Source: Rosistilla oblonga (lineage in GTDB: Bacteria; Planctomycetota; Planctomycetia; Pirellulales; Pirellulaceae). From it: a DNA stretch of 64,000 nucleotides. Under the pieces are notes generated by a model that did no database searches, was not told the origin of the DNA, and was given only the letters and a program-made list of their open reading frames with translations. Positions 27,267-35,794 of the stretch are shown one piece after another (the stretch's first letter is position 1; each line of letters opens with the position of its first letter). The DNA is taken from assembly GCF_007751715.1 (NCBI RefSeq), contig NZ_CP036292.1, positions 6,021,339 to 6,085,338 of the forward strand, given 5' to 3'. The translations under genes were made by a program, and so were the position numbers.

Positions 27267-28958
27267 TCAAGCAACGCGGCGGACATGAATCCGCGCGTCC
27301 AACGCGACGGCGCCGTGTGGCGAGACGAGCAAAGGGTTCATCGTCAGGTGTCGAATTTCCGGGCAATCGGTAAGCATCTGCGCCGTCCGCAACATCACGT
27401 CGACAAGCGAATCGACATCGATCGCCGCGCGATTGCGAACGCCTTGCATCAACGGCCAGATCTTTAACGAGCGAATCATCCCGCGGGCGACCGGAGTGTT
27501 CCACGGCGGCAGCTCAAAGACCGTATCGCGCAACGCTTCGCCAGCGATCCCGCCGGTCGCCAACATCAACATCGGTCCCAACACTGGGTCGCGGAAGCCG
27601 CCGACAATCAATTCAAACGCATCGCGTGAATCGATCATCGGCTGGACCGTTACGCCCGGCACGATCGCATCGGGAGCGTGTTGCCGCGCCGAACGCATCA
27701 ATCCGCAAAACGCAGCCCGGACTTCCGATGCGTCATGCAGATGCAACGCCACGCCACCGACATCGGTCTTGTGTGCGATCTGCTGCGAGACGATCTTCAA
27801 CACCACCGGATAACGCAACACTTCGGCACAAGCGACCGCTTCATCGATACTCCCCGCCCGCAGCGATTCAGCGACCGGAATGCCGTAAGCGCTCAGCACC
27901 CGCTTCGATGCATCTTCGGCCATCGTTTCGATCGAATCCCGGACTGCGTCGGATAGCGTTTGTTGCACGATCAGCGGACTGCAATCGCTACGCAGCTGAT
28001 AACTGCGGGCCGGTTGATCCAAATACTCGCGGTGGCCTCGCTGTTGCAATAGATAATCGAGTGCCACGATCGCTTGTTGCGGCGATCGAAAGCTTGCGAT
28101 GCCCGCAGCTTGCAACAACGGCTCAACCGCCGTCGCCCCAGCCTCTCCCATCACCACCGCCAACACCAGCTTCGTCGAATCGCGGCAACGATCGATCCAA
28201 AGCGTCGCCGCTTCGCCAAGATCAGTTGACGCCGGCGGGCTCCAGATCACAAGCACCACATCCGCGTTGCCGTCTTCCAAGACGCAACCGACGGCATCGG
28301 CAAACCGTTGCGAGGCGGAACAGCCAGTGCCATCGAACGGGCTTGCGATCTCGCCGTGCTCGGGCAGCAAACGCTTTAGCGATTCGATGGTGCACGGCTC
28401 CAATTCCGCCACCACGCTGCGGCGATCTTGCATCGCTTCGACAGCAACCCGCCCGATCCCGCTGGCATTGGCAATGATCGCAACGCGAGCCCCTGACACG
28501 CGTGGCTTTCGCGATAGAAAGGCAGCGGCATCAACAACATCGTCCGGCGCCGCAACTCGTACCATGCCGCACTTGCGGAAGAGAGCGTCATCCATGCGGT
28601 CGCGATCCAACCAGCCGCCTTCACGCAGAATGTTGCGTGCCGACGATTCAAAGGTTCTCGGCGTGTAGATCACGATCGGCTTGCGACCACAACATTCACC
28701 GGCCGCTTCGATCAAAGCCTCGACATCGTCGATCGAATCGACACAGATCCCAATCGCATCGGTCTCTGGATCGGCTGCGATGCGGAGGAGAAAATCGGCA
28801 AGCGTCGCCCCCAACACTTTGTCGACCGACACGACGTGCGACAGACCGACCGATCGCTGCCTGGCCCGATCGACCAAGCCATCGCACAAAACAGCGGACT
28901 CCGAGATCAACGCGATCTGTTTCGCGACCGGCACTCTCTCTGCACAACGAATACTCAT
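27267..28958 (-). CDS. NDP-forming acyl/acetyl-CoA synthetase-like protein lacking the CoA-binding domain
   Basis: A 563-residue protein. Residues about 10-320 match the succinyl-CoA ligase-like flavodoxin domains of ADP-forming acetyl-CoA synthetases (IALISESAVLCDGLVDRA, VSGARVAIIANASGIGRVA, FDGTGCSASQRFADAV). Residues about 345-563 are the ATP-grasp part (KRVLSAYGIPVAES, YPVVLKIVSQQIAHKTDVGGV, LMLATGGIAGE, HLTMNPLLVS). Full-length relatives (acetyl-CoA synthetase, Pat-type enzymes) begin with a Rossmann CoA-binding domain of about 140 residues, which is absent here; the start is fixed by GGAGG 8 nt before ATG 28958. The catalytic His region of the flavodoxin part also looks changed (IANASG where family members usually have TNAGG). 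It may need a separate CoA-binding subunit, or may have a regulatory role. Convergent with cassette 1, 21 bp apart. Confidence 0.8.
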   Translation of the reverse strand: MSIRCAERVPVAKQIALISESAVLCDGLVDRARQRSVGLSHVVSVDKVLGATLADFLLRIAADPETDAIGICVDSIDDVEALIEAAGECCGRKPIVIYTPRTFESSARNILREGGWLDRDRMDDALFRKCGMVRVAAPDDVVDAAAFLSRKPRVSGARVAIIANASGIGRVAVEAMQDRRSVVAELEPCTIESLKRLLPEHGEIASPFDGTGCSASQRFADAVGCVLEDGNADVVLVIWSPPASTDLGEAATLWIDRCRDSTKLVLAVVMGEAGATAVEPLLQAAGIASFRSPQQAIVALDYLLQQRGHREYLDQPARSYQLRSDCSPLIVQQTLSDAVRDSIETMAEDASKRVLSAYGIPVAESLRAGSIDEAVACAEVLRYPVVLKIVSQQIAHKTDVGGVALHLHDASEVRAAFCGLMRSARQHAPDAIVPGVTVQPMIDSRDAFELIVGGFRDPVLGPMLMLATGGIAGEALRDTVFELPPWNTPVARGMIRSLKIWPLMQGVRNRAAIDVDSLVDVMLRTAQMLTDCPEIRHLTMNPLLVSPHGAVALDARIHVRRVA

Positions 28959-28966
28959 CCGAGCGT

Positions 28967-28971
28967 CCTCC
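28967..28971 (-). promoter_or_regulatory. Ribosome binding site fixing the short acyl-CoA synthetase start
   Basis: GGAGG on the minus strand (28967-28971), 8 nt before ATG 28958. It supports a genuine start without the CoA-binding domain. Confidence 0.7.
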
Positions 28972-29176
28972 GTAAAGTTGGGCCGACGGTTGATTCGCGG
29001 TTCGCATCGGACAAACGCCAGATGCGACCAAAGCACACATCAGTATAGGCGAATCAGGGGGCGAGCGTTCCTTGCCGACGAAACAGCAAACGCCGCGTCC
29101 GATGAAACTTTCGTGAATCCTCGCCCGCCGCCAGATAGCTTTCGCAGCGGCGAATGTTGCGAGAGCTCCGCTGGGT

Positions 29177-30547
29177 TTAGCTGCCTCGATAGTTGCGGAG
29201 CACGCTGGCCAGATGATGCGACAGCAAAACCGCGATCGCTCCCGGAATCAGGACCGTCACCGCATCGACGAAACGCCCCAGCGGAGCGGATGTGAGGACG
29301 ACCGGAATCATCCCCAACACACTGTAAAGCAAAGCGAAAGCGAGCGTTAAGACGTTCGCTCGCGTAACCTCTTCAGGTACCAGGATTGCGGAAACGCAGC
29401 GATCAGCGTCTCGCCGACAGAGCGGCAGCAGAATCAACGCGACAATCCCCACCAACAAACAGACGAAAAATGGTGGGTGCAAACCGATGTGAGCCAGAGC
29501 GATGCGCACCGTCTGGCGCACCGCTTTGGCGATCCAGATCGCATAAGCGATCGGTTTCCGAAGAATGATTTCTCGATTCAAGCTCGAGATCTCGGCGTGC
29601 TGCAGCAATACATCGTCACCAAAATCGCGGCTCGCCGTCGGGACGACCACTTCGTAGATCATCGCATTCCAGCGATCCTCCATCGTTTGATACCCCATCC
29701 CTTCGGACAACGCGGGATGTGCCGCATACCAATCGATGCGAGAAGCAAGAACATGTTGCGCGAACGCCTGCTGATCCGCTGGCAACTGCTGGACGATCTC
29801 CTGATCCATGAACTGGACCGTGACGCCAGCGAGGTTCTGGCTGCCAAACGCGACCACGCCAAACTGGCCGACGACGACTAATCGGATCAGCGAATAGATG
29901 ACCACGGGGCCCAGGCTAGCAAAAAACAAGACACAACACCGACGCATCGTTGGCATCCAAGCGAGCCCCGCGTCCCGCCAGATCAACGCCGCCGCGACTG
30001 GCAGAAATCCAACGAGAAACAGGTACGCCGGCCGGCAAAGAATCGTGACGATCGACATCAGACTGATCGCAAGCAGCAGCCACGGCGATCGCGTGTTGCA
30101 ATACATCAGCAGCAGACTGCAGGTGATCAGGCTCATCGAGACCGCCAGCGAATCGGTCGAGATCAGGTTGACGTTGAACCATAAGGTGATGCTCAACAGA
30201 GACGCTGCCGCCATCAGAAACGTCTGCCAGCGTGGGATCCCGATTTTGGAGAACCCAAGGGCCAACATCGCACAAGCGATCAGATGCACCAGCAACTGAA
30301 AGTGAGGAAGCAACGACATCGCCCCCGTCAACTCAAACAGCTCAAGAATCGCGGGATAGACCGGCGTGCGAATGCTCTTCAATGCAGCCGCAAACGAATC
30401 AAAAGGGAACTCGAGATAACTCGGCGAGTCGGGAACCTGCTGCGGGTGCAATCGACCGGTGACCTGCAACGCCACGACCAAACATCCCGCCAGCGCGATC
30501 CAGATCCCTACCAGCCAATTGCGTGACGAAAAATCGGGTTTGCTCAC
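29177..30547 (-). CDS. Polytopic membrane protein, probable GT39-like glycosyltransferase
   Basis: A 456-residue inner-membrane protein with about ten hydrophobic segments. The first extracytoplasmic loop has the arrangement DSPSYLEFPFD...IRTPVYPAILELF, similar to the D-x-x-Y and R-x-P-x-Y-P elements of lipid-linked-sugar glycosyltransferases (PMT_2/GT39-like). Later elements are WFNVNLISTDSLAVSMSLI (a second acidic site) and a large loop (about 245-335) between the middle and C-terminal TM groups. Substrate unknown; it would transfer a sugar from a polyprenyl carrier on the outer side of the membrane if the assignment holds. Monocistronic and divergent from surE. Confidence 0.65.
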   Translation of the reverse strand: MSKPDFSSRNWLVGIWIALAGCLVVALQVTGRLHPQQVPDSPSYLEFPFDSFAAALKSIRTPVYPAILELFELTGAMSLLPHFQLLVHLIACAMLALGFSKIGIPRWQTFLMAAASLLSITLWFNVNLISTDSLAVSMSLITCSLLLMYCNTRSPWLLLAISLMSIVTILCRPAYLFLVGFLPVAAALIWRDAGLAWMPTMRRCCVLFFASLGPVVIYSLIRLVVVGQFGVVAFGSQNLAGVTVQFMDQEIVQQLPADQQAFAQHVLASRIDWYAAHPALSEGMGYQTMEDRWNAMIYEVVVPTASRDFGDDVLLQHAEISSLNREIILRKPIAYAIWIAKAVRQTVRIALAHIGLHPPFFVCLLVGIVALILLPLCRRDADRCVSAILVPEEVTRANVLTLAFALLYSVLGMIPVVLTSAPLGRFVDAVTVLIPGAIAVLLSHHLASVLRNYRGS

Positions 30548-30837
30548 GGCGAGGCACCTTGGGGCGATGAAATGTCGGACGCCGCCAACCGACGGGTCGC
30601 AAAAGGCCCGGAGCCAAGGTAGTTTTGGATCGGCGAGCGTCCTCGCAGCCAGCGGCCGCGAATCGCATTAAAGGTTACCGATTGCCCAAGAAACTGACAA
30701 GCAAAGCAGTCGAGCGCGGGGGAGAACGGAAGCGTCGGCGAAGAAAACATGACGACGCAGCTCGCTCGCGGCGCCCTGTTCAAAATCGAGAACATTGATG
30801 CTACGTTGCTCTGCATAACACAAGGAGCTGATCAACG

Positions 30838-31590
30838 ATGCGTATTATGTTAACAAACGATGATGGAATCTTCGCGCCGGGGCTGGAGGCGATGGAACGA
30901 GAGTTCACGCCGCTGGGCGATGTCCAAACCTGCGCGCCGACGACCGAGCAAAGCGGCGTCGGGCATTCGATCACCTACCTGACTCCGCTGACCTATAAAG
31001 AAGTCTTCCGCGAAAACGATCGAATGGCATTTGCTGTCGACGGATCGCCGGCGGATTGCGTCAAGCTGGGCATTTCCGAACTCTGCGAACATCGCCCCGA
31101 CGTGGTGATCAGCGGCATCAACAGCGGGCTCAACGCTGGCATCAACGTCCTCTATTCGGGAACGGTTGCCGCCGCGATCGAAGCTGCCTTTTTTGGCGTC
31201 ACCAGCTTCGCCGTTTCGCTCGAATACGATCCCCACGCCGACTATCGCCGCGCCGCCGAGATCGCCCGCGAGATCGTGATGAAGATCGTCGCCCGCGACG
31301 AAGCCAAAGCGGGTTTGTTCAACATCAACATCCCCACCGCAGCGACGCGGCAACCGGCGGAAGTGCGTGTCGTCCCGATGGGCATCGGGCATTACGGCAG
31401 CCAGTACATCAAACGCCAGGATCCCAACAACCGAGACTACTACTGGGCCACGGTCGATCCGCCTCCCGCACCGACCGATCACAACACCGACCTCAACGCG
31501 TTGGCGGAAGGCTTCGTTACGGTCTCGCCGCTAAAATTCGATCTGACGCGTCAAGAACTGCTGTCGCCGATGAAGACATGGGAACTGTAG
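30838..31590 (+). CDS. surE: 5'/3'-nucleotidase SurE
   Basis: A 250-residue metal-dependent nucleoside monophosphate phosphatase. The N-terminus MRIMLTNDDGIFAPGLEAM carries the metal-binding Asp pair. CAPTTEQSGVGHSIT (usually AP..qSG.g.s.t), FAVDGSPADCVKLG, DVVISGINSGLNAGINVLYSGTVAAA (metal-binding Asn) and the C-terminal VSPLKFDLT are all in place at usual spacing and length. AAGGAG precedes ATG 30838 by 9-10 nt. It acts in the cytoplasm in nucleotide salvage and stationary-phase survival. It is followed by the cassette 2 ATPase after only 5 bp, so the cassette may be transcribed from the surE promoter. Confidence 0.96.
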   Translation: MRIMLTNDDGIFAPGLEAMEREFTPLGDVQTCAPTTEQSGVGHSITYLTPLTYKEVFRENDRMAFAVDGSPADCVKLGISELCEHRPDVVISGINSGLNAGINVLYSGTVAAAIEAAFFGVTSFAVSLEYDPHADYRRAAEIAREIVMKIVARDEAKAGLFNINIPTAATRQPAEVRVVPMGIGHYGSQYIKRQDPNNRDYYWATVDPPPAPTDHNTDLNALAEGFVTVSPLKFDLTRQELLSPMKTWEL

Positions 31591-31595
31591 ATCGG

Positions 31596-32201
31596 ATGGA
31601 TTGGCAACCCTTTGCGGCGATGAACCTGCTCCGCAATCCGTTTGGTGAACTGACGCGTGAAGACCGCGTGCGAGCCGCCGTGGTCGATGTCGCCGATTGC
31701 ATCGATCGTCTGCAGCAACCGCAAACGGCTTTGCAGTTCATAGCCGACTGTGGTCGCGGCAAGACGACGCATCTGTTGTCGATCGCGGCTCAGGCCCCCG
31801 CCGCGGCATACGTCTATCTGCCCGAAGACGAACGTTGCCCGCCGATCCCGCACGGCCAACCGCTGCTGATCGACGAAGCGCAGCGATTGCCTTGGCTTGT
31901 GCGACGGCGAGCCTTCGCTCGCGGCGGCGCGTTGGTGCTGGGAACGCATGTCGATTTAAACGGCCCACTACGGCGTGCAGGATACAGCGTCTGGACGTAT
32001 CATGTGGGGCAAGATCTCACGGCAGAACGACTAGCCCAAATGCTCAACCGACGAATTCAGCTGGCCCAACTTCGCAGCGGACCGATTCCGCAAATCAGCG
32101 AAACCGAGGCAGCCGATTGGATGGCACGCCATGGCAGCGATATCCGCGCGATCGAATTCGATTTATACGAACGCTTTCAACAGCAGATTGGAGTCGGCTG
32201 A
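31596..32201 (+). CDS. Small P-loop ATPase (cassette 2)
   Basis: A 201-residue protein whose frame is open far upstream inside surE; ATG 31596 is 5 bp after the surE stop and begins MDWQPFAAMNLLRNPFGEL. Elements in order are an NPF box (about 14-16), Walker A-like ADCGRGKTTHLL (about 52-63), Walker B QPLLIDEAQRLPWLVRRRAF (about 87-106), a strand GALVLGTHVDL and a C-terminal helix GSDIRAIEFDLYERFQQ. The Walker A is short (C-G-R-G-K-T-T, without the first Gly). The order matches the cassette 1 ATPase (25885-26535). The stop overlaps the next start (TGATG). It is probably a membrane-associated partner of the arrestin-like protein; inference. Confidence 0.75.
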   Translation: MDWQPFAAMNLLRNPFGELTREDRVRAAVVDVADCIDRLQQPQTALQFIADCGRGKTTHLLSIAAQAPAAAYVYLPEDERCPPIPHGQPLLIDEAQRLPWLVRRRAFARGGALVLGTHVDLNGPLRRAGYSVWTYHVGQDLTAERLAQMLNRRIQLAQLRSGPIPQISETEAADWMARHGSDIRAIEFDLYERFQQQIGVG

Positions 32202-33586
32202 TGGCAAAATGCAGCTTGGCAATCGAACTCGACGAACCCGACCGCCTCTACACATCAAACGACCGCATCCGCGGCACCGTCGTCGTTCGCGCCGATGACG
32301 ATGTCCAATGCAAAGCACTCAAGGTTCGCAGCGGCTGGGCGACCCACGGCCGCGGCAACATCGATTCGAACGATTTACATTCCGAAGTGCTGTTCCAAGG
32401 GCAATGGCGCAGCGGCGAAGAACATCGCTACCGCTTCGACCTGCCCGTCTCGTCATGGCCCCCAACGTATCACGGCACGTTCCTGAACGTCGATCACTAC
32501 ATCCATGCGACCGCGGATATCCCCTGGGCATTCGACCCGAAAGAATCGCAACCGTATCGGGTCGTCAGCTCCAACGCACCCGGCGCCGGCGTGGTGGAAA
32601 AAGATGCCGCGAACAACGCGATCGTCGGCGGGATCTTGAAGTTCTTTTTCATCGGCCTCGCGTTGTTCATGCTGCTCAACCCGATGCTCTGGATCCTAGC
32701 GTTTCCCATTGGGATCGGCGGCGGGGTCTGGTGGTTCCTGAAATCCTACCTCCCCAAGAAACTGCTGGGCGACGTCGAATACACATTAAACCAGGATAGC
32801 TACCAACCAGGCGAAACGCTCCAGGCAACGCTTCGCGTTCATCCCAAAAAGGATATCCCGATCAATTCAGTGATCTGGACCGTGACAGGCGTCGAGGCCT
32901 GCGTCTCGGGCTCGGGAAGCAACCGACGAACGCATCGCCACGAACTGTTCCACGGTGGAAAGCTGGTCGACGAGCTTCGCACCCTGCCCGGGAACAAGGA
33001 AACCCTAATCCCTTTGGAACTTCAACTGCCCGACAAACCTTGTTTTACGATGAACCTAGGTTCGAATCAGATCGCCTGGAAAACGACGATTTGTATCGAC
33101 ATCCCGCGCTGGCCCGACTGGAACGATTCGCGTGCCATTCAGCTCGCACCGTCGAAAGAACTCGTCCAGGCAGTCACCGTCGAAACGATCGACAGCGGCG
33201 GAGACATCTCGACACAGCCGACTGCGGCGGCTGGCGAAGAACCCGACGTGACCTTCGCGGCAACGCTAGAGATGATTCAATCGGTGATCGACGACGACAA
33301 ACAAGTCGACCGAATCGTCGATGCCGTTCGCGACTTGCCGATGCAGTTGAATCTGATTCCGCAGCGCCGCGAACTCTACAGCAGCAGCAGCAAGGATCAC
33401 GCCTACGCCGATGGACACGTCGTGATTGGGCAAACGATCGACCCCGTGATGCCGGTCACGATGTTCATTCCGCGTTCCTTGGCCGATGAGTTCGACCAAG
33501 CGACCGATCGTCCGTGGAGCGGGGAGGGGAGTATCGTCGGATACGACCATCGCCAAAACCGCTTGCAATTACGTATCGAACCCTAA
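32201..33586 (+). CDS. Arrestin-like / TM hairpin / arrestin-like membrane protein (cassette 2)
   Basis: A 461-residue protein starting at ATG 32201, sharing one base with the upstream stop. Residues 1-130 form an arrestin-like beta-sandwich (SLAIELDEPDRLYTSNDRIRG, then a SSWPPTYHGTFLNVDHYIHA motif typical of arrestin N-domains). A two-segment hydrophobic hairpin lies at about 144-184 (ILKFFFIGLALFMLLNPM, LAFPIGIGGGVWWF). A second arrestin-like domain covers about 192-310 (YTLNQDSYQPGETLQATLRV, VIWTVTGVEACVSGSG). A C-terminal alpha/beta part of about 130 residues has no recognised family. Locus 1 has the same pieces split over two genes. Arrestin folds in bacteria (Spo0M) are mostly soluble, so the membrane insertion is unusual. 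Role unknown; a scaffold is likely. Confidence 0.72.
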   Translation: MAKCSLAIELDEPDRLYTSNDRIRGTVVVRADDDVQCKALKVRSGWATHGRGNIDSNDLHSEVLFQGQWRSGEEHRYRFDLPVSSWPPTYHGTFLNVDHYIHATADIPWAFDPKESQPYRVVSSNAPGAGVVEKDAANNAIVGGILKFFFIGLALFMLLNPMLWILAFPIGIGGGVWWFLKSYLPKKLLGDVEYTLNQDSYQPGETLQATLRVHPKKDIPINSVIWTVTGVEACVSGSGSNRRTHRHELFHGGKLVDELRTLPGNKETLIPLELQLPDKPCFTMNLGSNQIAWKTTICIDIPRWPDWNDSRAIQLAPSKELVQAVTVETIDSGGDISTQPTAAAGEEPDVTFAATLEMIQSVIDDDKQVDRIVDAVRDLPMQLNLIPQRRELYSSSSKDHAYADGHVVIGQTIDPVMPVTMFIPRSLADEFDQATDRPWSGEGSIVGYDHRQNRLQLRIEP

Positions 33587-33651
33587 CGGCGCGATGCGTC
33601 CAATCGCCGCTCGCCGGCGTCGACTTTCCGATTGATTTGACAGGTGCCTCG

Positions 33652-35112
33652 ATGGCTCGAAACGAAAAAAGCCGCTGGGGCGGCATTGTGATTGGTCCCG
33701 TCATAATGCTCGCTGCCATGGCGGCACTCTGGTGCAACGAGACCCGATACGACTACTACAAAGCAGCCGCGAAGACGACCGAAGTTGCAGCTCCCGCCGA
33801 TGCCGAACCGGGATCCAACTTCTCGCTCACCGGATCGATGGATCCAGGATTAACGTACTCTGGAAAATACGTCGATTCGTTCACCGGCTACCTGACCGTC
33901 GCGCGCAGCGCCGAAGTCTATTGCTGGGACCGCGATAAAGACGATGACCGCGTCCGCTGGTCGAAAAAATGGATGAGTAGCGTCGAGAACAATTCGCGAA
34001 ACAGCGGCATCCATCAGCAGTGTTCGTCGACTTCGCTGACCCCGCCGGAATATCGAGTCGGTGAGTTGCCGGTCGACGGCCAGTTGATCGAATTCGTCGA
34101 CCCCCATAATACTATTTCCCCCCACAGCCTCACCCTTTCCCAAGCCGGCACCCAGCTGCATCTGAAACCGCAAGGCGAATACTTCTACTTGTCCAAGAAT
34201 CATTCGGACAACCTGGGTGATGAACGCGTTCGCTACACGGGAATCCCGGTCCCCGCGGTCGCAACCTATTTCGGCCAGTCCGCATCGGGACGGGGCGTCG
34301 CCGACCAATCGCACCGACGCACGGGCTTTATCAATCAGATCATCCAAGACTCGGGCAACCTCCACTACATCGTGGCCGGGGATCGAAAAACTGCTTTGGC
34401 GTCGATGAAGTCCCATATCCAACGGCTGAAATGGATCGTCCGCGCGATCGGCACCGCAGCAGTCGTAATCGGAACGCTGATCCTCGGTTCGACATTTGTC
34501 GGGTTCCTGTTCCACATTCCAGTGATCGGTCCAATCGCCGAAATGGGAGTGTTCCTGGTCGCCCTGCTGATCGGTCTGCCGCTGGCACTACTTACGATCC
34601 TGAGCGGTTACCTTGCATCTCACCCTTTCATCTTGGCAGCGATCCTGACCGGAATCGTGGCGATCATCTATTGGATTCGCAAACGCGGCCAAGACTCACA
34701 ACAAATCCTCAAGCAGGACCTGGACCAGCAATACGGGCACCAGCTTAGTTACGAAGAGTTGAAAGATCTGGAGTTCTTGGAACTGGCGCAGCTGGCATTT
34801 TCAGACGCTAACCTCGACACCGGCGAAGCCAAAGTGTTGTCGCAGTGGGCTCGCAAACACGGCTGGGATAAAACGAAATGCGATGCGATGATCCAACGTG
34901 CCAAGGAGAATCGAGGGACCGAAGCGGCCGCGGAATCGAACGACGATCACTTGCAAAACCTGATTCGCTTGGCGATGGCCGACGGCTCGCTCTCCAACTA
35001 TGAAGTCCGCACGATTCGCAAGGTCAGCAAACAGATCGGTTACGACGACAAAACGATTCGCGAAATGATCGACCGCGTCCGACGCGGGATCGCTACACCA
35101 ACACCTGCCTGA
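33652..35112 (+). CDS. TMEM43-family protein with C-terminal TerB-like domains
   Basis: A 486-residue protein. ATG 33652 gives MARNEKSRWGGIVIGPVIMLAAMAALWCNETR, an N-terminal TM anchor (the frame is open from 33514). The large lumenal/periplasmic part (about 35-255) carries the TMEM43 signature: GYLTVARSAEVYCWDRDKDD, then W-x-x-K-W, NSRNSGIHQ, PEYRVGELPVD and LHYIVAGDRKTAL. Three or four TM helices follow (about 265-345), as in human TMEM43/LUMA. The last 130 residues are two small helical units (FLELAQLAFSDANLDTGEA, NLIRLAMADGSLSNYEV) with the D-G-x-L-x-x-x-E pattern of TerB-like domains. TMEM43 proteins interact with other membrane proteins and cholesterol-rich membranes in animals; TerB domains are adaptors in bacterial stress systems. 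The cassette context suggests a membrane stress or scaffold complex. Confidence 0.8.
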   Translation: MARNEKSRWGGIVIGPVIMLAAMAALWCNETRYDYYKAAAKTTEVAAPADAEPGSNFSLTGSMDPGLTYSGKYVDSFTGYLTVARSAEVYCWDRDKDDDRVRWSKKWMSSVENNSRNSGIHQQCSSTSLTPPEYRVGELPVDGQLIEFVDPHNTISPHSLTLSQAGTQLHLKPQGEYFYLSKNHSDNLGDERVRYTGIPVPAVATYFGQSASGRGVADQSHRRTGFINQIIQDSGNLHYIVAGDRKTALASMKSHIQRLKWIVRAIGTAAVVIGTLILGSTFVGFLFHIPVIGPIAEMGVFLVALLIGLPLALLTILSGYLASHPFILAAILTGIVAIIYWIRKRGQDSQQILKQDLDQQYGHQLSYEELKDLEFLELAQLAFSDANLDTGEAKVLSQWARKHGWDKTKCDAMIQRAKENRGTEAAAESNDDHLQNLIRLAMADGSLSNYEVRTIRKVSKQIGYDDKTIREMIDRVRRGIATPTPA

Positions 35113-35124
35113 AAGTAAACTCGC

Positions 35125-35673
35125 TTGTTGAATTCAAAACATCTCTATTTGATCGGTTATCGCGGCTCGGGCAAATCGTCGGTCGCACGTCTCCTGGCCG
35201 CTCGAATCGGTTGCACCTGGATCGATTCGGACGACGAGATCGAACGCCGCGCGGGAGTCTCGATCGCCGAGATCTTTGCAGCCCACGGCGAACCGGGGTT
35301 CCGCGACCGAGAGACCGCAGCGATCGAAGCGCTCAGCAAGACGCCGCCGCAAGTGATCGCACTCGGAGGCGGAGCGATCCTGCGACCGGAGAACCGCGAC
35401 ATGATCGCCCAGACCGGCCAAGCGATCTGGCTCGACGCCCGCCCCGAAGTGCTGGTCGAGCGGATCGAAGCGGATGCCACCAGCGCCAGCCGCCGGCCCA
35501 GCTTGACCGAGCATCCGATGCTGCAAGAGGTGCGTCAGTTGATGGCGTCGCGCGAGCCGCTGTATCGCGAAGTCGGCAATCTGCGGATCGACGTCAGCGA
35601 CCAAACGCCCGACAAGATCGTCGAACAAATAACCAAGTTCCTCTCCGACCAAGCCGACAACTTGCTGGAGTAG
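35125..35673 (+). CDS. aroK: Shikimate kinase
   Basis: A 182-residue kinase that phosphorylates shikimate at the 3-hydroxyl in the aromatic amino acid pathway. Motifs: Walker A LIGYRGSGKSSVARLLA (about 8-24), DSDDEIERRAG (shikimate/Mg binding, Asp pair), GEPGFRDRETAAI (Arg that binds shikimate), ALGGGAILRPENR (Walker B-type Gly-Gly-Gly) and RRPSLTE (LID Arg). No ATG exists near the conserved N-terminus; two adjacent TTG codons (35125, 35128) are the only candidates, so it uses TTG. It follows the TMEM43-TerB gene by 12 bp, so it may share that transcript. The last codons and the stop (NLLE, TAG) lie inside a repeat element (35664-35721), so the C-terminus was probably reshaped by it. Confidence 0.95.
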   Translation: MLNSKHLYLIGYRGSGKSSVARLLAARIGCTWIDSDDEIERRAGVSIAEIFAAHGEPGFRDRETAAIEALSKTPPQVIALGGGAILRPENRDMIAQTGQAIWLDARPEVLVERIEADATSASRRPSLTEHPMLQEVRQLMASREPLYREVGNLRIDVSDQTPDKIVEQITKFLSDQADNLLE

Positions 35674-35721
35674 AGGCTTTAGCCGACAACGCGCTGGAGT
35701 GAAGGCTTTAGCCGACCGCGC
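35664..35721 (+). repeat. Tandem 29-bp repeat, dispersed family
   Basis: Two copies starting at 35664 and 35693: GCTGGAGTAGAGGCTTTAGC then GCTGGAGTGAAGGCTTTAGC, each followed by CGAC. The first copy contains the stop codon of the shikimate kinase gene. The same core (GCTGGAGTnGAGGCTTnAGC) forms both arms of the hairpin at 59748-59816, so this is a dispersed intergenic element. Confidence 0.8.
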
Positions 35722-35794
35722 GCATCCCTCCGTTGCACGCCCCCAACGCGCGGGGCGGCGCCCACGCGGTTAAACGATCAGCCTCCAACGGCGA

